Assembly: GCA_902589395.1 (NCBI GenBank)
Contig: CACIST010000006.1
Span: forward strand, 1-46,109
DNA from: an uncultured Pelagibacteraceae bacterium
GTDB taxonomy: Bacteria > Pseudomonadota > Alphaproteobacteria > Pelagibacterales > Pelagibacteraceae
Reading direction: 5' to 3'
Length of the DNA stretch: 46,109 bases
The notes under the pieces are model-generated. The model saw nothing but the letters and a program-made list of their open reading frames with translations. It had not been told where the DNA came from and did no database searches. Numbering within the stretch: the first letter of the stretch is position 1; every line of letters starts with the position of its first letter. A program made the position numbers and the translations under genes. Below, piece by piece: positions 25,922 to 35,765 of the stretch.

Positions 25922-27178
25922 ATGCAAAAATACTCAGTTTTTAGTCTAATTAAAAATGCATTCTCAGATCATCAGAACTGGGAAGTTGCCTGGAAAGACC
26001 CAACTCCTAAAAAGGAATATGATGTAATCATTATTGGTGGTGGAGGTCACGGTTTAGCAACTGCATACTACTTAGCTAAAGAGCACAATATTACAAATGT
26101 AGCCATCATCGAAAAAGGATGGATAGGTGGAGGTAATGTTGGAAGGAACACTACAATAATTAGATCAAATTATATGCATGATGATAATGCTTTGTTCAGT
26201 GAGTTTGGCATGGATCTATGGAGAAAGATGAGTCAGGATTTGAATTACAATGTTATGTTTTCTCCAAGAGGAATAATTAATCTTGCTCATTCAGATGCCC
26301 AAATGAATGCGTACTCTAGAAGAGGAAATTCAATGCGCCTAAATGGAATTGATGCAGTTTTATTAAATAGGGAAGAAGTTCAAAAACGAATTCCAATGGC
26401 AGATTTTTCAGACAATGTAAGATTTCCAATTTTTGGAGGATTGATGCAACCAAGTGCTGGAACTGCTAGACATGATGCCGTTGCTTGGGGATATGCAAGA
26501 CAAGCAGACTCGATGGGTGTTGATATAATTCAAAATTGTGAGGTTAAAGGATTTGATGTTACTAACGGAAAAATAGTTGGTGTAAGAACATCTAGAGGAG
26601 ATATCAAAGCAAAAAAAGTTGGTTTGTGTGTTGCAGGTAGTACTAATATTTTAGCAGAAATGTTAAATATGACATTACCAATTGAAACTCATCTCCTTCA
26701 AGCATGTGTGTCAGAACCCGTTAAGCCCTTGCTTGATCATGTTGTTACATTTGGTGCAGGTCACTTTTATTGCAGTCAATCAGATAAAGGAGAGATGGTT
26801 ATGGGCGGAGACTTGGACGGCTACAATAGTTACTCTCAAAGAGGAAATTTACCAACACTACAACATGTTTTAACAGAAGGTATTGCAATGTTTCCATTTC
26901 TAAGCAAATTGAAAATGTTAAGAACTTGGGGTGGAATTATGGACATGTCCATGGATGGTTCACCAATTATTGATAAAACACATATTGAAGGCTTATACTT
27001 AAATTGTGGCTGGTGTTATGGTGGATTTAAGGCTACCCCAGCTTCTGGGTGGACTTTTGCTCACACAATTGCACAAGACAGAGTTCATGAATTAAATGCA
27101 GGTTACAGTTTAAATAGATTTAATACTGGTGATTTAATTGATGAAAAAGGTCTTGGTACCAAAACTTGGATATCCTAA
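25922..27178 (+). CDS. soxB: sarcosine oxidase beta subunit (SoxB / MgdA-like)
   Basis: The 418-residue protein carries a Rossmann FAD site IIIGGGGHGLATAYYL (residues 36-51), the loop IGGGNVGRNTTIIRSNY and GTARHDAVAWGYAR, in which His184 corresponds to the residue that binds FMN covalently in heterotetrameric sarcosine oxidase. It oxidises the N-methyl group of sarcosine and passes the imine to the THF site. N-methylglutamate dehydrogenase uses the same subunit plan, so the substrate could be N-methylglutamate from the methylamine route encoded at the left end. It is the first gene of a four-gene operon, and soxD follows without a gap. No ribosome site is visible before its ATG. Confidence 0.9.
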   Translation: MQKYSVFSLIKNAFSDHQNWEVAWKDPTPKKEYDVIIIGGGGHGLATAYYLAKEHNITNVAIIEKGWIGGGNVGRNTTIIRSNYMHDDNALFSEFGMDLWRKMSQDLNYNVMFSPRGIINLAHSDAQMNAYSRRGNSMRLNGIDAVLLNREEVQKRIPMADFSDNVRFPIFGGLMQPSAGTARHDAVAWGYARQADSMGVDIIQNCEVKGFDVTNGKIVGVRTSRGDIKAKKVGLCVAGSTNILAEMLNMTLPIETHLLQACVSEPVKPLLDHVVTFGAGHFYCSQSDKGEMVMGGDLDGYNSYSQRGNLPTLQHVLTEGIAMFPFLSKLKMLRTWGGIMDMSMDGSPIIDKTHIEGLYLNCGWCYGGFKATPASGWTFAHTIAQDRVHELNAGYSLNRFNTGDLIDEKGLGTKTWIS

Positions 27179-27448
27179 ATGCTCTATATATTCTGTCCAC
27201 ATTGTGGATCAAGATCACAGAATGAGTTTGCTTATGGCGGAGATGCAACAGTAAAACGACCAGAGCTTAATAAGGAAATTAGTGATCAAGAGTGGAATAA
27301 TTTTGTTTATTTAAGAAAAAGTCCTAGAGGAAAACATCTAGAGTTATGGCATCATATATCTGGCTGCAGACAATGGATTAAAGTTGAAAGAGATACTTCA
27401 ACACACGAAATTTTTAAAACCTATAAAGCAGATGAACTAACTAAATAA
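27179..27448 (+). CDS. soxD: sarcosine oxidase delta subunit (zinc-binding)
   Basis: This 89-residue protein has the SoxD signature: CPHCGSRSQNEFAYGGDA at the N-terminus and, near residue 60, WHHISGCRQWIKVERDT. Cys6, Cys9, His59 and Cys63 supply the structural zinc site of the delta subunit, which packs against alpha and beta. It starts on the base after the soxB stop and ends in a TAATG overlap with soxA. Confidence 0.93.
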   Translation: MLYIFCPHCGSRSQNEFAYGGDATVKRPELNKEISDQEWNNFVYLRKSPRGKHLELWHHISGCRQWIKVERDTSTHEIFKTYKADELTK

Positions 27449-30444
27449 TGTCACAAGATTTTAGATTAGATAACATTGGAAAGGTAAATAGAAATAAAAA
27501 AATTTCTTTTACATTTAATAAAAAAAAATATTTTGGTTATGAAGGAGATACTATTGCTTCTGCTTTAATAGCAAATGGAGTGCATCTTGTTGGAAGGAGC
27601 TTTAAATATCATAGACCAAGAGGTTTCTTTGGAGTAGGTGTTGATGAACCTTATGCAATTTTACAGTTAGAAAGAAACAATGAGAGAGATCCTAATATTA
27701 GAGCTACAGAACAGGAGATTTTTGAGGGACTAGAGGTTAAAAGTGTAAACTGTTGGCCTAGTGTAAACTTTGATATTGGCGCAATAAATAATTTCTTAAA
27801 AATGTTTTTTCCAGCAGGGTTTTATTATAAAACTTTCATGTGGCCGCCAAGTTTCTGGTATAAAATTTATGAACCTTTTATTAGAATGGCAGCAGGTTTT
27901 GGAGAAGCATCAATCAAGCATGATAAAGAAAGATATGAACATAAATATGAATATTGTGATTTATTAATTACTGGATCAGGGCCTTCAGGTTTAGCCAGTG
28001 CTTACGCCGCAGCAAAAAATGGTGCTCGTGTAATTTTAGCTGAAGACAAACCAAGGTATGGAGGTAGCTTATTAACTAGTGATGTAAATATTGGAAATCA
28101 AACTGGTGCCGAATGGTCAGAGAAAATAATTACAGAGTTAAAGTCAATGTCAAATGTGATTGTAAAAAATAGATCACAAGTATTTGGTTATTATGATCAT
28201 AACATGCTGGTAATGTCAGAGCGAATAAGCGATCACTTGCCCAAAACCCAAAGATATTTACCTAAACAACGTTTGTGGTACATTAGAGCAAAAGAAGTGC
28301 TGATTTCATCAGGTTCAATTGAAAGGCCATTAGTATTTGGTAACAATGATACCCCGGGTGTAATGTTATCTTCAGCAGCTAAAGAATACATGAAGGTTTA
28401 TGGAGTTTTAGTTGGAAAAAAACCTTTGATATTTACAAATAATGACAGTGGATATGAAACAGCTATAGAATTCAAAAAAAATGGTGTAAATCCACTAATT
28501 TTAGATACTAGAAAAGATCCATCTTCAGACATTATTAGCGAAGCCAAAAATTTAGGAATTGAAATTAAATTTTCTCATGTAGTAGTGGCTGCTAAGGGAT
28601 ACAAAAAAGTCAAATCAGCGGATATTGCAAAAATATCTGATAATAAAAAAGATTTATCAAATATAGAAAATATTGAATGTGATTGTATTTGTGTGTCAGG
28701 GTTTTGGACACCATCAATTCACTTAGCATCTCAATCTGGAAATAAATCTGAATTTAATGAAAAAATAGATGCATTCATTCCAAAAAAATCTAAACAGAAA
28801 GAACATACAATTGGTTCAGCAAACGGTAAATTTACTTTAGAAGAAACCATTAAGGAAGCATTTGATAAAGGATATGAAATCTCAAATAAAATAACAGAAA
28901 ATAATAATAAAGTTTCTATTCCAACTGTAGTTGAAAAAAAATCTACAGAGCACGACAAGTTTTGGTGTGTTCCATTACCAAAAGGTAAATCGTATAAAAG
29001 ATTTTTAGATTTTCAAAATGATGTGGCTGTAACAGATATAGAGTTGGCATTAAGAGAGGGTTTTAGATCAATTGAACATGTAAAAAGATATACCACCCTT
29101 GGAATGGCAACAGACCAAGGTAAGACTAGTAATCTAAATGGTTTACAATTAGTTTCAGACATTGAAAATAAAGTTGTACCACAAGTTGGGCACACAACAT
29201 TTAGGCCACCTTATACACCTGTTTCAATAGGAGCAATTGTGGGAAGAGAAGTTGGCAAACATTCTAAACCGACAAGAAAATCACCAATGCACGAGTGGCA
29301 TGAAAAAAATAATGCAGTATTTGTTGATGCTGGAGTTTGGTTAAGACCAAGATACTACAAGCAAGGAAATGAAACACTATTTGAAGCCTCAAAAAGAGAA
29401 GCAAAAAATGTAAGAAAAAATGTAGGTGTATGTGATGTAACTACTTTAGGAAAAATAGATGTTAAAGGTCCTGATGCTGCAGAATTTTTAAATAGAGTTT
29501 ATACTAATGCATGGCTTAAGCTACCAGTTGGTAAAGCAAGATATGGAGTGATGCTAAGAGAAGATGGAATTGTAATGGATGATGGAACAACAACAAGAAT
29601 TTCTGAAAATCATTACCACATGACAACTACAACAGCTCAGGCAGCAAATGTTTTGTCTCATTTAGAATATTATTTGCAGTTAGTTTGGCCAGAATTAAAT
29701 GTTAATGTAGTCTCAACAACAGAGCAGTGGGCTGGTGCTGCAATAGCAGGCCCAAATTCAAGAGCATTGTTAATGAAACTATTTCCAAATACTGATGTAT
29801 CTAATGAAGGTCTACCATTTATGGGTTACAAAGAGGGCGATTTATTTGGTATTCCGGCAAAAATTTATAGAATTTCATTTTCAGGAGAACTTGCTTATGA
29901 AGTTAACGTGGAATCAGACTTCGGTAATTTCATGTGGGAAAAAATTATCGATATTGGTAAAGAATTTCAAATACAGCCATATGGAACTGAGGCCCTATCT
30001 ACTTTAAGGATAGAAATGGGCCACGTTGCTGGCTCTGAGCTTGATGGGAGAACAATTCCTCATGATGCATCGCTAGAAGGTTTAGTAAGTAAGAAAAAAG
30101 ACTTTATTGGTAAAAGATCTTTAAGCAGATCAGCTTTTACAAAACCAGATAGAGAAAAAATAGTAGGTGTTGTTCCATTAGACAAAACAACAAGTATTCC
30201 TGAAGGCTCATATATTGTTAAAGACCCGAACGCAAAGCTTCCAAACCCTAAATTAGGTCATGTCTCAGCATCATGTTGGAGTGTTGAGTATGATAATCCA
30301 TTCTCACTTGCGATAATCAAAGATGGTAAAAATATGATAGGGCAAAAGCTATTTGCTATGTCACCTTTAAAAAATAAAACTATTCCTGTGGAAATTGTTT
30401 CATCTCATTATGTTGATCCCGAGGGAAAGAGAGTAAGAGCATGA
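27448..30444 (+). CDS. soxA: sarcosine oxidase alpha subunit
   Basis: The 998-residue alpha subunit has three visible parts. An N-terminal domain (about residues 1-100, YEGDTIASALIANGVHLVGRSFKYHRPRG) is the ferredoxin-like fold without iron-sulfur ligands. A pyridine-nucleotide domain has LLITGSGPSGLASAYAAA near residue 171. A C-terminal GcvT-like THF domain starts near 610, with GVCDVTTLGKIDVKGPDA and SFSGELAYEVNV marks. It takes the methylene group from the beta subunit to form 5,10-methylene-THF. Like SoxB it could belong to N-methylglutamate dehydrogenase. The stop overlaps the soxG start (ATGA). Confidence 0.93.
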   Translation: MSQDFRLDNIGKVNRNKKISFTFNKKKYFGYEGDTIASALIANGVHLVGRSFKYHRPRGFFGVGVDEPYAILQLERNNERDPNIRATEQEIFEGLEVKSVNCWPSVNFDIGAINNFLKMFFPAGFYYKTFMWPPSFWYKIYEPFIRMAAGFGEASIKHDKERYEHKYEYCDLLITGSGPSGLASAYAAAKNGARVILAEDKPRYGGSLLTSDVNIGNQTGAEWSEKIITELKSMSNVIVKNRSQVFGYYDHNMLVMSERISDHLPKTQRYLPKQRLWYIRAKEVLISSGSIERPLVFGNNDTPGVMLSSAAKEYMKVYGVLVGKKPLIFTNNDSGYETAIEFKKNGVNPLILDTRKDPSSDIISEAKNLGIEIKFSHVVVAAKGYKKVKSADIAKISDNKKDLSNIENIECDCICVSGFWTPSIHLASQSGNKSEFNEKIDAFIPKKSKQKEHTIGSANGKFTLEETIKEAFDKGYEISNKITENNNKVSIPTVVEKKSTEHDKFWCVPLPKGKSYKRFLDFQNDVAVTDIELALREGFRSIEHVKRYTTLGMATDQGKTSNLNGLQLVSDIENKVVPQVGHTTFRPPYTPVSIGAIVGREVGKHSKPTRKSPMHEWHEKNNAVFVDAGVWLRPRYYKQGNETLFEASKREAKNVRKNVGVCDVTTLGKIDVKGPDAAEFLNRVYTNAWLKLPVGKARYGVMLREDGIVMDDGTTTRISENHYHMTTTTAQAANVLSHLEYYLQLVWPELNVNVVSTTEQWAGAAIAGPNSRALLMKLFPNTDVSNEGLPFMGYKEGDLFGIPAKIYRISFSGELAYEVNVESDFGNFMWEKIIDIGKEFQIQPYGTEALSTLRIEMGHVAGSELDGRTIPHDASLEGLVSKKKDFIGKRSLSRSAFTKPDREKIVGVVPLDKTTSIPEGSYIVKDPNAKLPNPKLGHVSASCWSVEYDNPFSLAIIKDGKNMIGQKLFAMSPLKNKTIPVEIVSSHYVDPEGKRVRA

Positions 30445-31028
30445 CAGTAATTTCTGCATTACAAAATGTTCATGTCAAGGGTTCATTTGGAAATTTTGAA
30501 AATAAATCTGAAAATGAATTATTAAAAATTAAAGAATTAAAAAATTTATTAATCGTTCAAGTAGTTCAGTATAGAAATTCTTCTATTAAAATTGATGATA
30601 TAAATTTTAATAAATTAAAATTTGTAAATCAGTCACAAACAGTAGTTTCAAATGAAAATGTAAGAGTGCTATGGAATTCACCAAATAATTGGCTTTTAAT
30701 TTCAAATAAAAAAGAATTGTTAAAAGAAATTTACAGCACTTTTAATGAAAATGATTTTGCTATTACGGACCTTTCGCACTCTAAAGCAACAATAGAATTA
30801 GAAGGACCTTACGTAAAAGAAGTTTTAAAAAAAGGATGTCCTTTTAATTTTAATATTTTAACAAAAAATATGAGCATTAACTCAGCTTATAATGGAATTT
30901 CATTTATAGTTGATATGGTTGAAAACGAACCGGAAAAAGTAAGAATTTTTTCTCTAAGAAGTTTTGGGGAATCTTTATACCATTCTATCACTGATGCTTC
31001 TTTAGAATTTGGCTATAAGTGTAATTAG
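30441..31028 (+). CDS. soxG: sarcosine oxidase gamma subunit
   Basis: The 195-residue protein has the weak but recognisable SoxG pattern: VRVLWNSPNNWLLIS near residue 72, ITDLSHSKATIELEGPYVKEVLKKGCPFN near 110-140 and a C-terminal SLRSFGESLYHSITDASLEFGYK. It is a shortened GcvT-fold subunit that completes the alpha-beta-gamma-delta enzyme. It overlaps soxA by four bases and ends three bases before the convergent transporter gene. Confidence 0.87.
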   Translation: MTVISALQNVHVKGSFGNFENKSENELLKIKELKNLLIVQVVQYRNSSIKIDDINFNKLKFVNQSQTVVSNENVRVLWNSPNNWLLISNKKELLKEIYSTFNENDFAITDLSHSKATIELEGPYVKEVLKKGCPFNFNILTKNMSINSAYNGISFIVDMVENEPEKVRIFSLRSFGESLYHSITDASLEFGYKCN

Positions 31029-31031
31029 TTA

Positions 31032-32645
31032 TTATTCTTCAGTTTTAAATCTAGATTTCTGAATAAACAAAACAAATAGCACTGGTATAATTAAGGTAAT
31101 AATTGTTACTGTTATTAATAACAATCCTAGCTCAGAATAGTCTGCAGTTGTTAAAATTACATTTGTAACCTTATCTTTTACTTCTCTTGTAATTGTAAAA
31201 ATTTCATTGAGATATTTTGTTAATAAAGCACTTGCAGACAAAGCTAAATTAGTGAATGAGGCAAAAACTGCAAAAAAAGTTGCTTTTAAGTGTGAAGGTG
31301 CATTCTTAGCAATCCAAGCCAAAAGTGGAATCATAGATATTTGACCCAATGGAGATTCTAAAGCTGTATTAATTATTGCTATAAATTTTGCGTCAACAAT
31401 TCCGTTTGTTAACGAAGAAGTCCAGTTGTGAAATCCATAATACATTCCAACACTTGGTAAAAATAATATTGATCCTGCAATTGATAAAACTATTATGATT
31501 TTTGCAATGGAATTTTTTGCCATGAACGGTCTAAGCATTATTATTCCAACTAATGTAAGTATAGAAGCTAGTAAAGACAGTATAGAAAAAAATTGTTCAT
31601 TAAATTGAAGTTCATCAATTTCAAACCAAGATAAACCAGGTCCAGGTCCAGGCATGGCTCTAAATATAAAAATAATTATAGCAGTTCCAACTATAGTAAA
31701 TCTTAACTTTTCAGGTAACTCTTTAATAAGTTTATTCATAAGGAATAAAATGATTAACATAGAACCTAAAAAAACAATTTCTTGTGCAAATGGTAATCCT
31801 AACGAACCGACACTCAATGTAAAAATTACAAAAATTAAACTACCACCTAGTATCCACCAATTAACTTTTGTTTTTTCATGATTAAAATTACCTTCTTCAC
31901 CAGATAAACCTTGTCTAATTAAAATGTTTTTCTTTTTATTTTTTAAATACACTGCAAAAATAACACCTAAAATTGAAACCATTGGTATTATTAATGCGTA
32001 AAGATATATTGATCCGTATAATTTTATTTTTTCAGCCTGTTCAAGATTGTCTACTCCTTTAAATAATATCACATTGGCAAGGGCAACCAAAACTGTTCCA
32101 CCTATAATTGCAAATCTTCCAAGTGTTTGCATAGTTGTATGCATAATCTTTACTTGATCTGTTGTAAATTTTTTACCATTTTCATTAATTAAAGGTACTG
32201 CTTCAACTGTCATTGCATCAGCAACAACATCTTGAACTACATAACCAATAGGAGCTAAAAGAACGCTTATAACAAACCAACTTTCAACTTTTAAATAAGA
32301 TGACATTTGTTCTGTATGAATTATTAGCCCATACATTATTAATAAACTTATTCCAATTAATGAGGCGCCAACGTAGACCATGTAATTCTTTTTATTCCAG
32401 ATTAAATCTACCAAATGCCCTAGTGGCATTTTTAAAGCCCAAGGTATTCCTGCCCAGAAACCCAATCCTGCAAGAAATGCTGCAGATAAATTCAAATAAT
32501 CTTTTACAAAGAAAGTACCTACTATACCTGTTAGACCAGATATACCTGCTGCCACATAAATCATTAAGGGAGGCAAATAAGACAATTTAAATTGTCTTCC
32601 TAAATCAAACAGTGTTGAATCTATAAATTGAACTATCTTGTTCAT
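31032..32645 (-). CDS. BT1-type folate/pterin transporter-like MFS protein
   Basis: The 537-residue protein has about 12 hydrophobic segments. In the N-terminal half it has the BT1 (folate-biopterin transporter) pattern: WAGIPWALKMPLGHLVDLI (about residues 63-81) and PIGYVVQDVVADAMTVEAVPL (about 132-152). These recall the P-W-x-L-K...G-x-x-x-D and D-x-x-A-D/A-x-x-V-E motifs of that family. BT1 proteins carry folates and pterins in trypanosomatids, plants and cyanobacteria. A cytosol-facing loop separates the two halves (about 235-265). The gene is convergent with soxG, three bases away, and follows a small unknown gene in an operon. A folate-related substrate is attractive next to THF-dependent enzymes but not proven. 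Confidence 0.72.
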   Translation of the reverse strand: MNKIVQFIDSTLFDLGRQFKLSYLPPLMIYVAAGISGLTGIVGTFFVKDYLNLSAAFLAGLGFWAGIPWALKMPLGHLVDLIWNKKNYMVYVGASLIGISLLIMYGLIIHTEQMSSYLKVESWFVISVLLAPIGYVVQDVVADAMTVEAVPLINENGKKFTTDQVKIMHTTMQTLGRFAIIGGTVLVALANVILFKGVDNLEQAEKIKLYGSIYLYALIIPMVSILGVIFAVYLKNKKKNILIRQGLSGEEGNFNHEKTKVNWWILGGSLIFVIFTLSVGSLGLPFAQEIVFLGSMLIILFLMNKLIKELPEKLRFTIVGTAIIIFIFRAMPGPGPGLSWFEIDELQFNEQFFSILSLLASILTLVGIIMLRPFMAKNSIAKIIIVLSIAGSILFLPSVGMYYGFHNWTSSLTNGIVDAKFIAIINTALESPLGQISMIPLLAWIAKNAPSHLKATFFAVFASFTNLALSASALLTKYLNEIFTITREVKDKVTNVILTTADYSELGLLLITVTIITLIIPVLFVLFIQKSRFKTEE

Positions 32646-32651
32646 TAACTC

Positions 32652-33092
32652 TTAATCTAATAGGTTTAATTTGATTAGACTATTATTTTTTGTTTCTTTG
32701 CACCACAATTCATAACTTTCGCACACTCTCCACAAATGATTTGTAGCTCTTTGTGATATTTCCAAGGGAAAATGACTCTTTGCATAGTACAAATCAGGAA
32801 ATTTAATCAATTGTTTAATCATTGCTTCTTTTTGTAAATCCAAAAGTTTTAAAACCTCTTTAGAAATTTTTTCTCCTGAGATCTCATCAACAAAATTGTT
32901 TTCTTTTAATTTCTCAAACCATTCATCATGAAATTTACCACTACTTACTTTTTCATACAATTTTGAACCTATAAATCTTTCAATTGCATCTATATTGGAA
33001 ATATCAATATTTTGTTTTTTTATGTTAAATATTTCTAAATAAATTGCCTCAGCAACATAAAGTATGTAGGGTTTTTTATTTTCTTCTCCCAT
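32652..33092 (-). CDS. small soluble protein of unknown function
   Basis: The 146-residue product is predicted helical, without signal peptide or membrane segment. Recognisable stretches are IERFIGSKLYEKVSSGKFHDEWFEKL (about residues 42-67) and HLWRVCESYELWCKET near the C-terminus. I do not recognise the family. The gene sits between the GNAT acetyltransferase (four bases upstream) and the BT1-like transporter (six bases downstream), so it belongs to their operon. Confidence 0.7.
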   Translation of the reverse strand: MGEENKKPYILYVAEAIYLEIFNIKKQNIDISNIDAIERFIGSKLYEKVSSGKFHDEWFEKLKENNFVDEISGEKISKEVLKLLDLQKEAMIKQLIKFPDLYYAKSHFPLEISQRATNHLWRVCESYELWCKETKNNSLIKLNLLD

Positions 33093-33096
33093 AAAA

Positions 33097-33567
33097 TTAT
33101 AAATTTATAGTGTAATAACAAGAATTAGGATCCTCTTTATAGCGAGCAAATGGTTTACATTTACTAAATTTAAAATGTTCAAAAAGTTTTCTGGCAGGTA
33201 AAAAGAATTTTCCAGATCCCGTTTCAATACTAAGCTTTTTTATACCTAACTTTTTTGCCTGAATTATCAAATGTGAGATTATTTTACTACCATTACCTCT
33301 ATTTCTAAAATCATCAGATACTCTAATAGATTTAAATTCTCCATGATTTTGTCCAATAAATTTTAAGGCTCCGCACCCAATTAAATGATTATTGTCCCAC
33401 AAACTCCAAAATTTTATGGTTGGATCTTTGAGTCCAGGAATATCTAAAACATGAGTACTACCTTTAGAAGAAACAGATCTTAATTCAATAAAGTGTTTTA
33501 TTAAAAGATGATTTACCTTCGGATGGCCAAAGTTATTTTCTATTGATTTAATCATTAGCATGAACAT
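33097..33567 (-). CDS. GNAT-family N-acetyltransferase
   Basis: The product of up to 156 residues shows the acetyl-CoA pyrophosphate loop in VSDDFRNRGNGSKIISHLI (R-x-x-G-x-G, near residues 82-100), preceded by the beta-4 strand GEFKSI and followed by KLSIETGSGKFFLPARKLFEHFKF. The last segment matches the YjaB/ElaA-like GNAT end (PARxLYExxGF). The acceptor is unknown. Three in-frame ATGs (33567, 33561, 33555) are possible starts; the last gives the shortest leader. It is the first gene of the minus-strand operon with the unknown protein and the transporter, and is divergent from the SRAP gene. Confidence 0.87.
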   Translation of the reverse strand: MFMLMIKSIENNFGHPKVNHLLIKHFIELRSVSSKGSTHVLDIPGLKDPTIKFWSLWDNNHLIGCGALKFIGQNHGEFKSIRVSDDFRNRGNGSKIISHLIIQAKKLGIKKLSIETGSGKFFLPARKLFEHFKFSKCKPFARYKEDPNSCYYTINL

Positions 33568-33603
33568 ATAATCTAAAAAAAAATTAAACCAATACGAAAA
33601 AAT

Positions 33604-34224
33604 ATGTGTGGAAGATATGTCATTACTAATGCAGTTTCAAAAACAAGCAAAATGGTTAAAACTGCAATCAAAGTCGAAGACTCAGAAAATTATAATGCGC
33701 ACCCTTATCAAAATCTTCCTGTAATAAAGAAATATAACAATGGAAATACTCTTGAAAACTTAAAGTGGGGAATTGTACCTAGTTGGGCCAAAAAAAAAGA
33801 CTTTAAACCACTTATTAATGCAAGATTAGAGACAATTGATGAGAAGGTTTCATTTAAAAAATTAATAAAACTTCAAAGATGTGTTGTTGTAGCTGATGGA
33901 TTTTACGAATGGAAGAGAATAGAAAAAGAGAAGATCCCTCATTACTTTTTAAGAGAAGACAAGAAGCTAATCTATATTGCAGGTATTTATGAGGAAGATC
34001 AATTTTGCATGATTACTGAGGAAGCAAGTTCAAATGTAACAGAAATTCATCACAGACAGCCAGTTATCTTAAATGAAGCCGATGTTAATAAATATTTGAA
34101 TATTGAAATTTCAGGGTCAAATTATTTAAAACAATCCTCAAAATCAAAACTTTCATTTCATGAAATTTCTAAAGATGTGAATAAGCCAACAAATAATAAT
34201 ATTTCTCTAATACAACCTATATAA
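33604..34224 (+). CDS. yedK: SRAP (YedK/HMCES) abasic-site-binding protein
   Basis: The 206-residue protein starts MCGRYVI, so Cys2 becomes the N-terminal residue that crosslinks to abasic sites in single-stranded DNA. Other conserved elements are LKWGIVPSWA, NARLET with the Asn/Arg/Glu of the DNA site, VVADGFYEWK with the catalytic Glu, and EIHHRQPVIL with the conserved His. The family shields abasic sites and supplies a reversible thiazolidine link. It is a single gene, convergent with purK, with two bases between the stops. Confidence 0.93.
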   Translation: MCGRYVITNAVSKTSKMVKTAIKVEDSENYNAHPYQNLPVIKKYNNGNTLENLKWGIVPSWAKKKDFKPLINARLETIDEKVSFKKLIKLQRCVVVADGFYEWKRIEKEKIPHYFLREDKKLIYIAGIYEEDQFCMITEEASSNVTEIHHRQPVILNEADVNKYLNIEISGSNYLKQSSKSKLSFHEISKDVNKPTNNNISLIQPI

Positions 34225-34226
34225 TA

Positions 34227-35270
34227 TTATTTTTCAATTATTGTTAGATGACCCATTTTTCTTTTCGCTTTTATTTGTTTTTTTAAATAGTCATAAAAAA
34301 ACTCATTCTCTTTAAAAGTTTTATTTCTATAAATTGTTATGTCATCACCGATTAGATTAATCATTTGAGCATTATATATTTTTTTTGTGTCAATTTTTTC
34401 TAAACCACAAACAGCTCTTATATGATTTTCAAATTGACTAACATTGTGTGAGTTTATTGTTAGATGACCAGAATTATGAACTCTAGGTGCAATTTCATTA
34501 ACATATAAGTTTTCATTTTTATCAATAAAAAACTCAACACATAAGGTTCCTATATAATCTAGCTCTTCAACAATTTGTTTTGACCATTCTTTGGATTTTA
34601 CTTTTATTGAATCTGAAATTTCAGCAGGGATTTTTGAATGTTTCAAAATTTGATCTTCATGAACATTCTCAATTGGTTCATATATTTCATATTTTTGATT
34701 ACCAAATCTACATATAACTATTGAAATTTCTTTTTTAAGATTAATGAACTTTTCTAAAATATATTCATTAGAAAAATCAATGCTTTCATTTATATCGCTT
34801 AAACTATTTAATTTATATTGACCTTTGCCATCATATCCAAGAGTAGTAGTTTTTAGTAATCCAGGTAAAAGGTTTTCATTATCTTTTATTTCATCCTTAT
34901 TATTGATTAAAGCATAGTTAGTTGTTCTAATATTATTATTATTTAAAAAATCTTTTTCAGTTAATCTATTTTGGATTAAACTATTTATTTCTGGTTTGGG
35001 TAAAACACTCTTTGATTTGTTTATTTCATTTAATATATCAAAAGGAATATTTTCAAATTCATAAGTAACTAAGTCTACGCTATCAATGAATTCTGTAATA
35101 ATTTTAGAATCATCATAGTTTCCATATATAAACTTATTTGTAAAATTTTTAGCAGGCGCATCTGGATCATCACTAAGTATTACAGTTTTTATATCTATCT
35201 TTTTAGCAGCTTCAGAAAGCATACTACCTAGCTGACCACCTCCAATTATTCCTAAAACTGGCTGGTTCAT
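34227..35270 (-). CDS. purK: N5-carboxyaminoimidazole ribonucleotide synthetase
   Basis: The 347-residue protein begins with the family's GIIGGGQLGSMLSEAA and has ATP-grasp features: TTLGYDGKGQYKL, ILEKFINLKKEISIVICRF, LCVEFFIDKNENLYVNEIAPRVHNSGH and the SQFENHIRAVCG end. It makes N5-CAIR from AIR, bicarbonate and ATP in purine synthesis. It directly follows purE without a gap. Confidence 0.95.
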   Translation of the reverse strand: MNQPVLGIIGGGQLGSMLSEAAKKIDIKTVILSDDPDAPAKNFTNKFIYGNYDDSKIITEFIDSVDLVTYEFENIPFDILNEINKSKSVLPKPEINSLIQNRLTEKDFLNNNNIRTTNYALINNKDEIKDNENLLPGLLKTTTLGYDGKGQYKLNSLSDINESIDFSNEYILEKFINLKKEISIVICRFGNQKYEIYEPIENVHEDQILKHSKIPAEISDSIKVKSKEWSKQIVEELDYIGTLCVEFFIDKNENLYVNEIAPRVHNSGHLTINSHNVSQFENHIRAVCGLEKIDTKKIYNAQMINLIGDDITIYRNKTFKENEFFYDYLKKQIKAKRKMGHLTIIEK

Positions 35271-35765
35271 TTATTTTGGTTTTTTTTTGACAGATTTTGA
35301 TTGTTTAGATCGCCACTTGTTCAGGTTATTTTTAACAGTATCATCAAAAGTAGAAATAATTGATGCAGCATATAATGCTGCATTTATTGCACCATCTGTA
35401 CCTATTGCTACAGTTCCAACAGGTATACCTTTTGGCATTTGAGCAATGGATAATAAACTATCTAGACCTTTTAACTTTTTACTTTCTATTGGCACTCCAA
35501 TTACTGGAATTCTTGTTAAAGAAGCAATCATTCCTGGCAAATGGGCTGATCCCCCAGCTCCAGCAATTATCACAGAAATATTATTTTTTTCAGCAGATTT
35601 TGCATACTTAAACATACGTTCTGGAGTTCTATGAGCTGAAACTATATTTGTTTCATAATTAATTTTAAGCAATTTAAGAATTTTTTCACTAAATTTCATG
35701 GTTGAGTAATCTGAATTACTTCCCATAACAATTGATACCCTGTGACTATATTTTTTGTTTTTCAT
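35271..35765 (-). CDS. purE: N5-carboxyaminoimidazole ribonucleotide mutase
   Basis: The 164-residue protein has the PurE class I signatures [24 protein letters not shown] with the catalytic His, and [15 protein letters not shown]. It converts N5-CAIR to CAIR. It is the first gene of purEK and divergent from the M19-like gene (87 bases between). A lysine-rich C-terminal tail (after residue 150) extends slightly beyond the usual length. Confidence 0.95.
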   Translation of the reverse strand: MKNKKYSHRVSIVMGSNSDYSTMKFSEKILKLLKINYETNIVSAHRTPERMFKYAKSAEKNNISVIIAGAGGSAHLPGMIASLTRIPVIGVPIESKKLKGLDSLLSIAQMPKGIPVGTVAIGTDGAINAALYAASIISTFDDTVKNNLNKWRSKQSKSVKKKPK

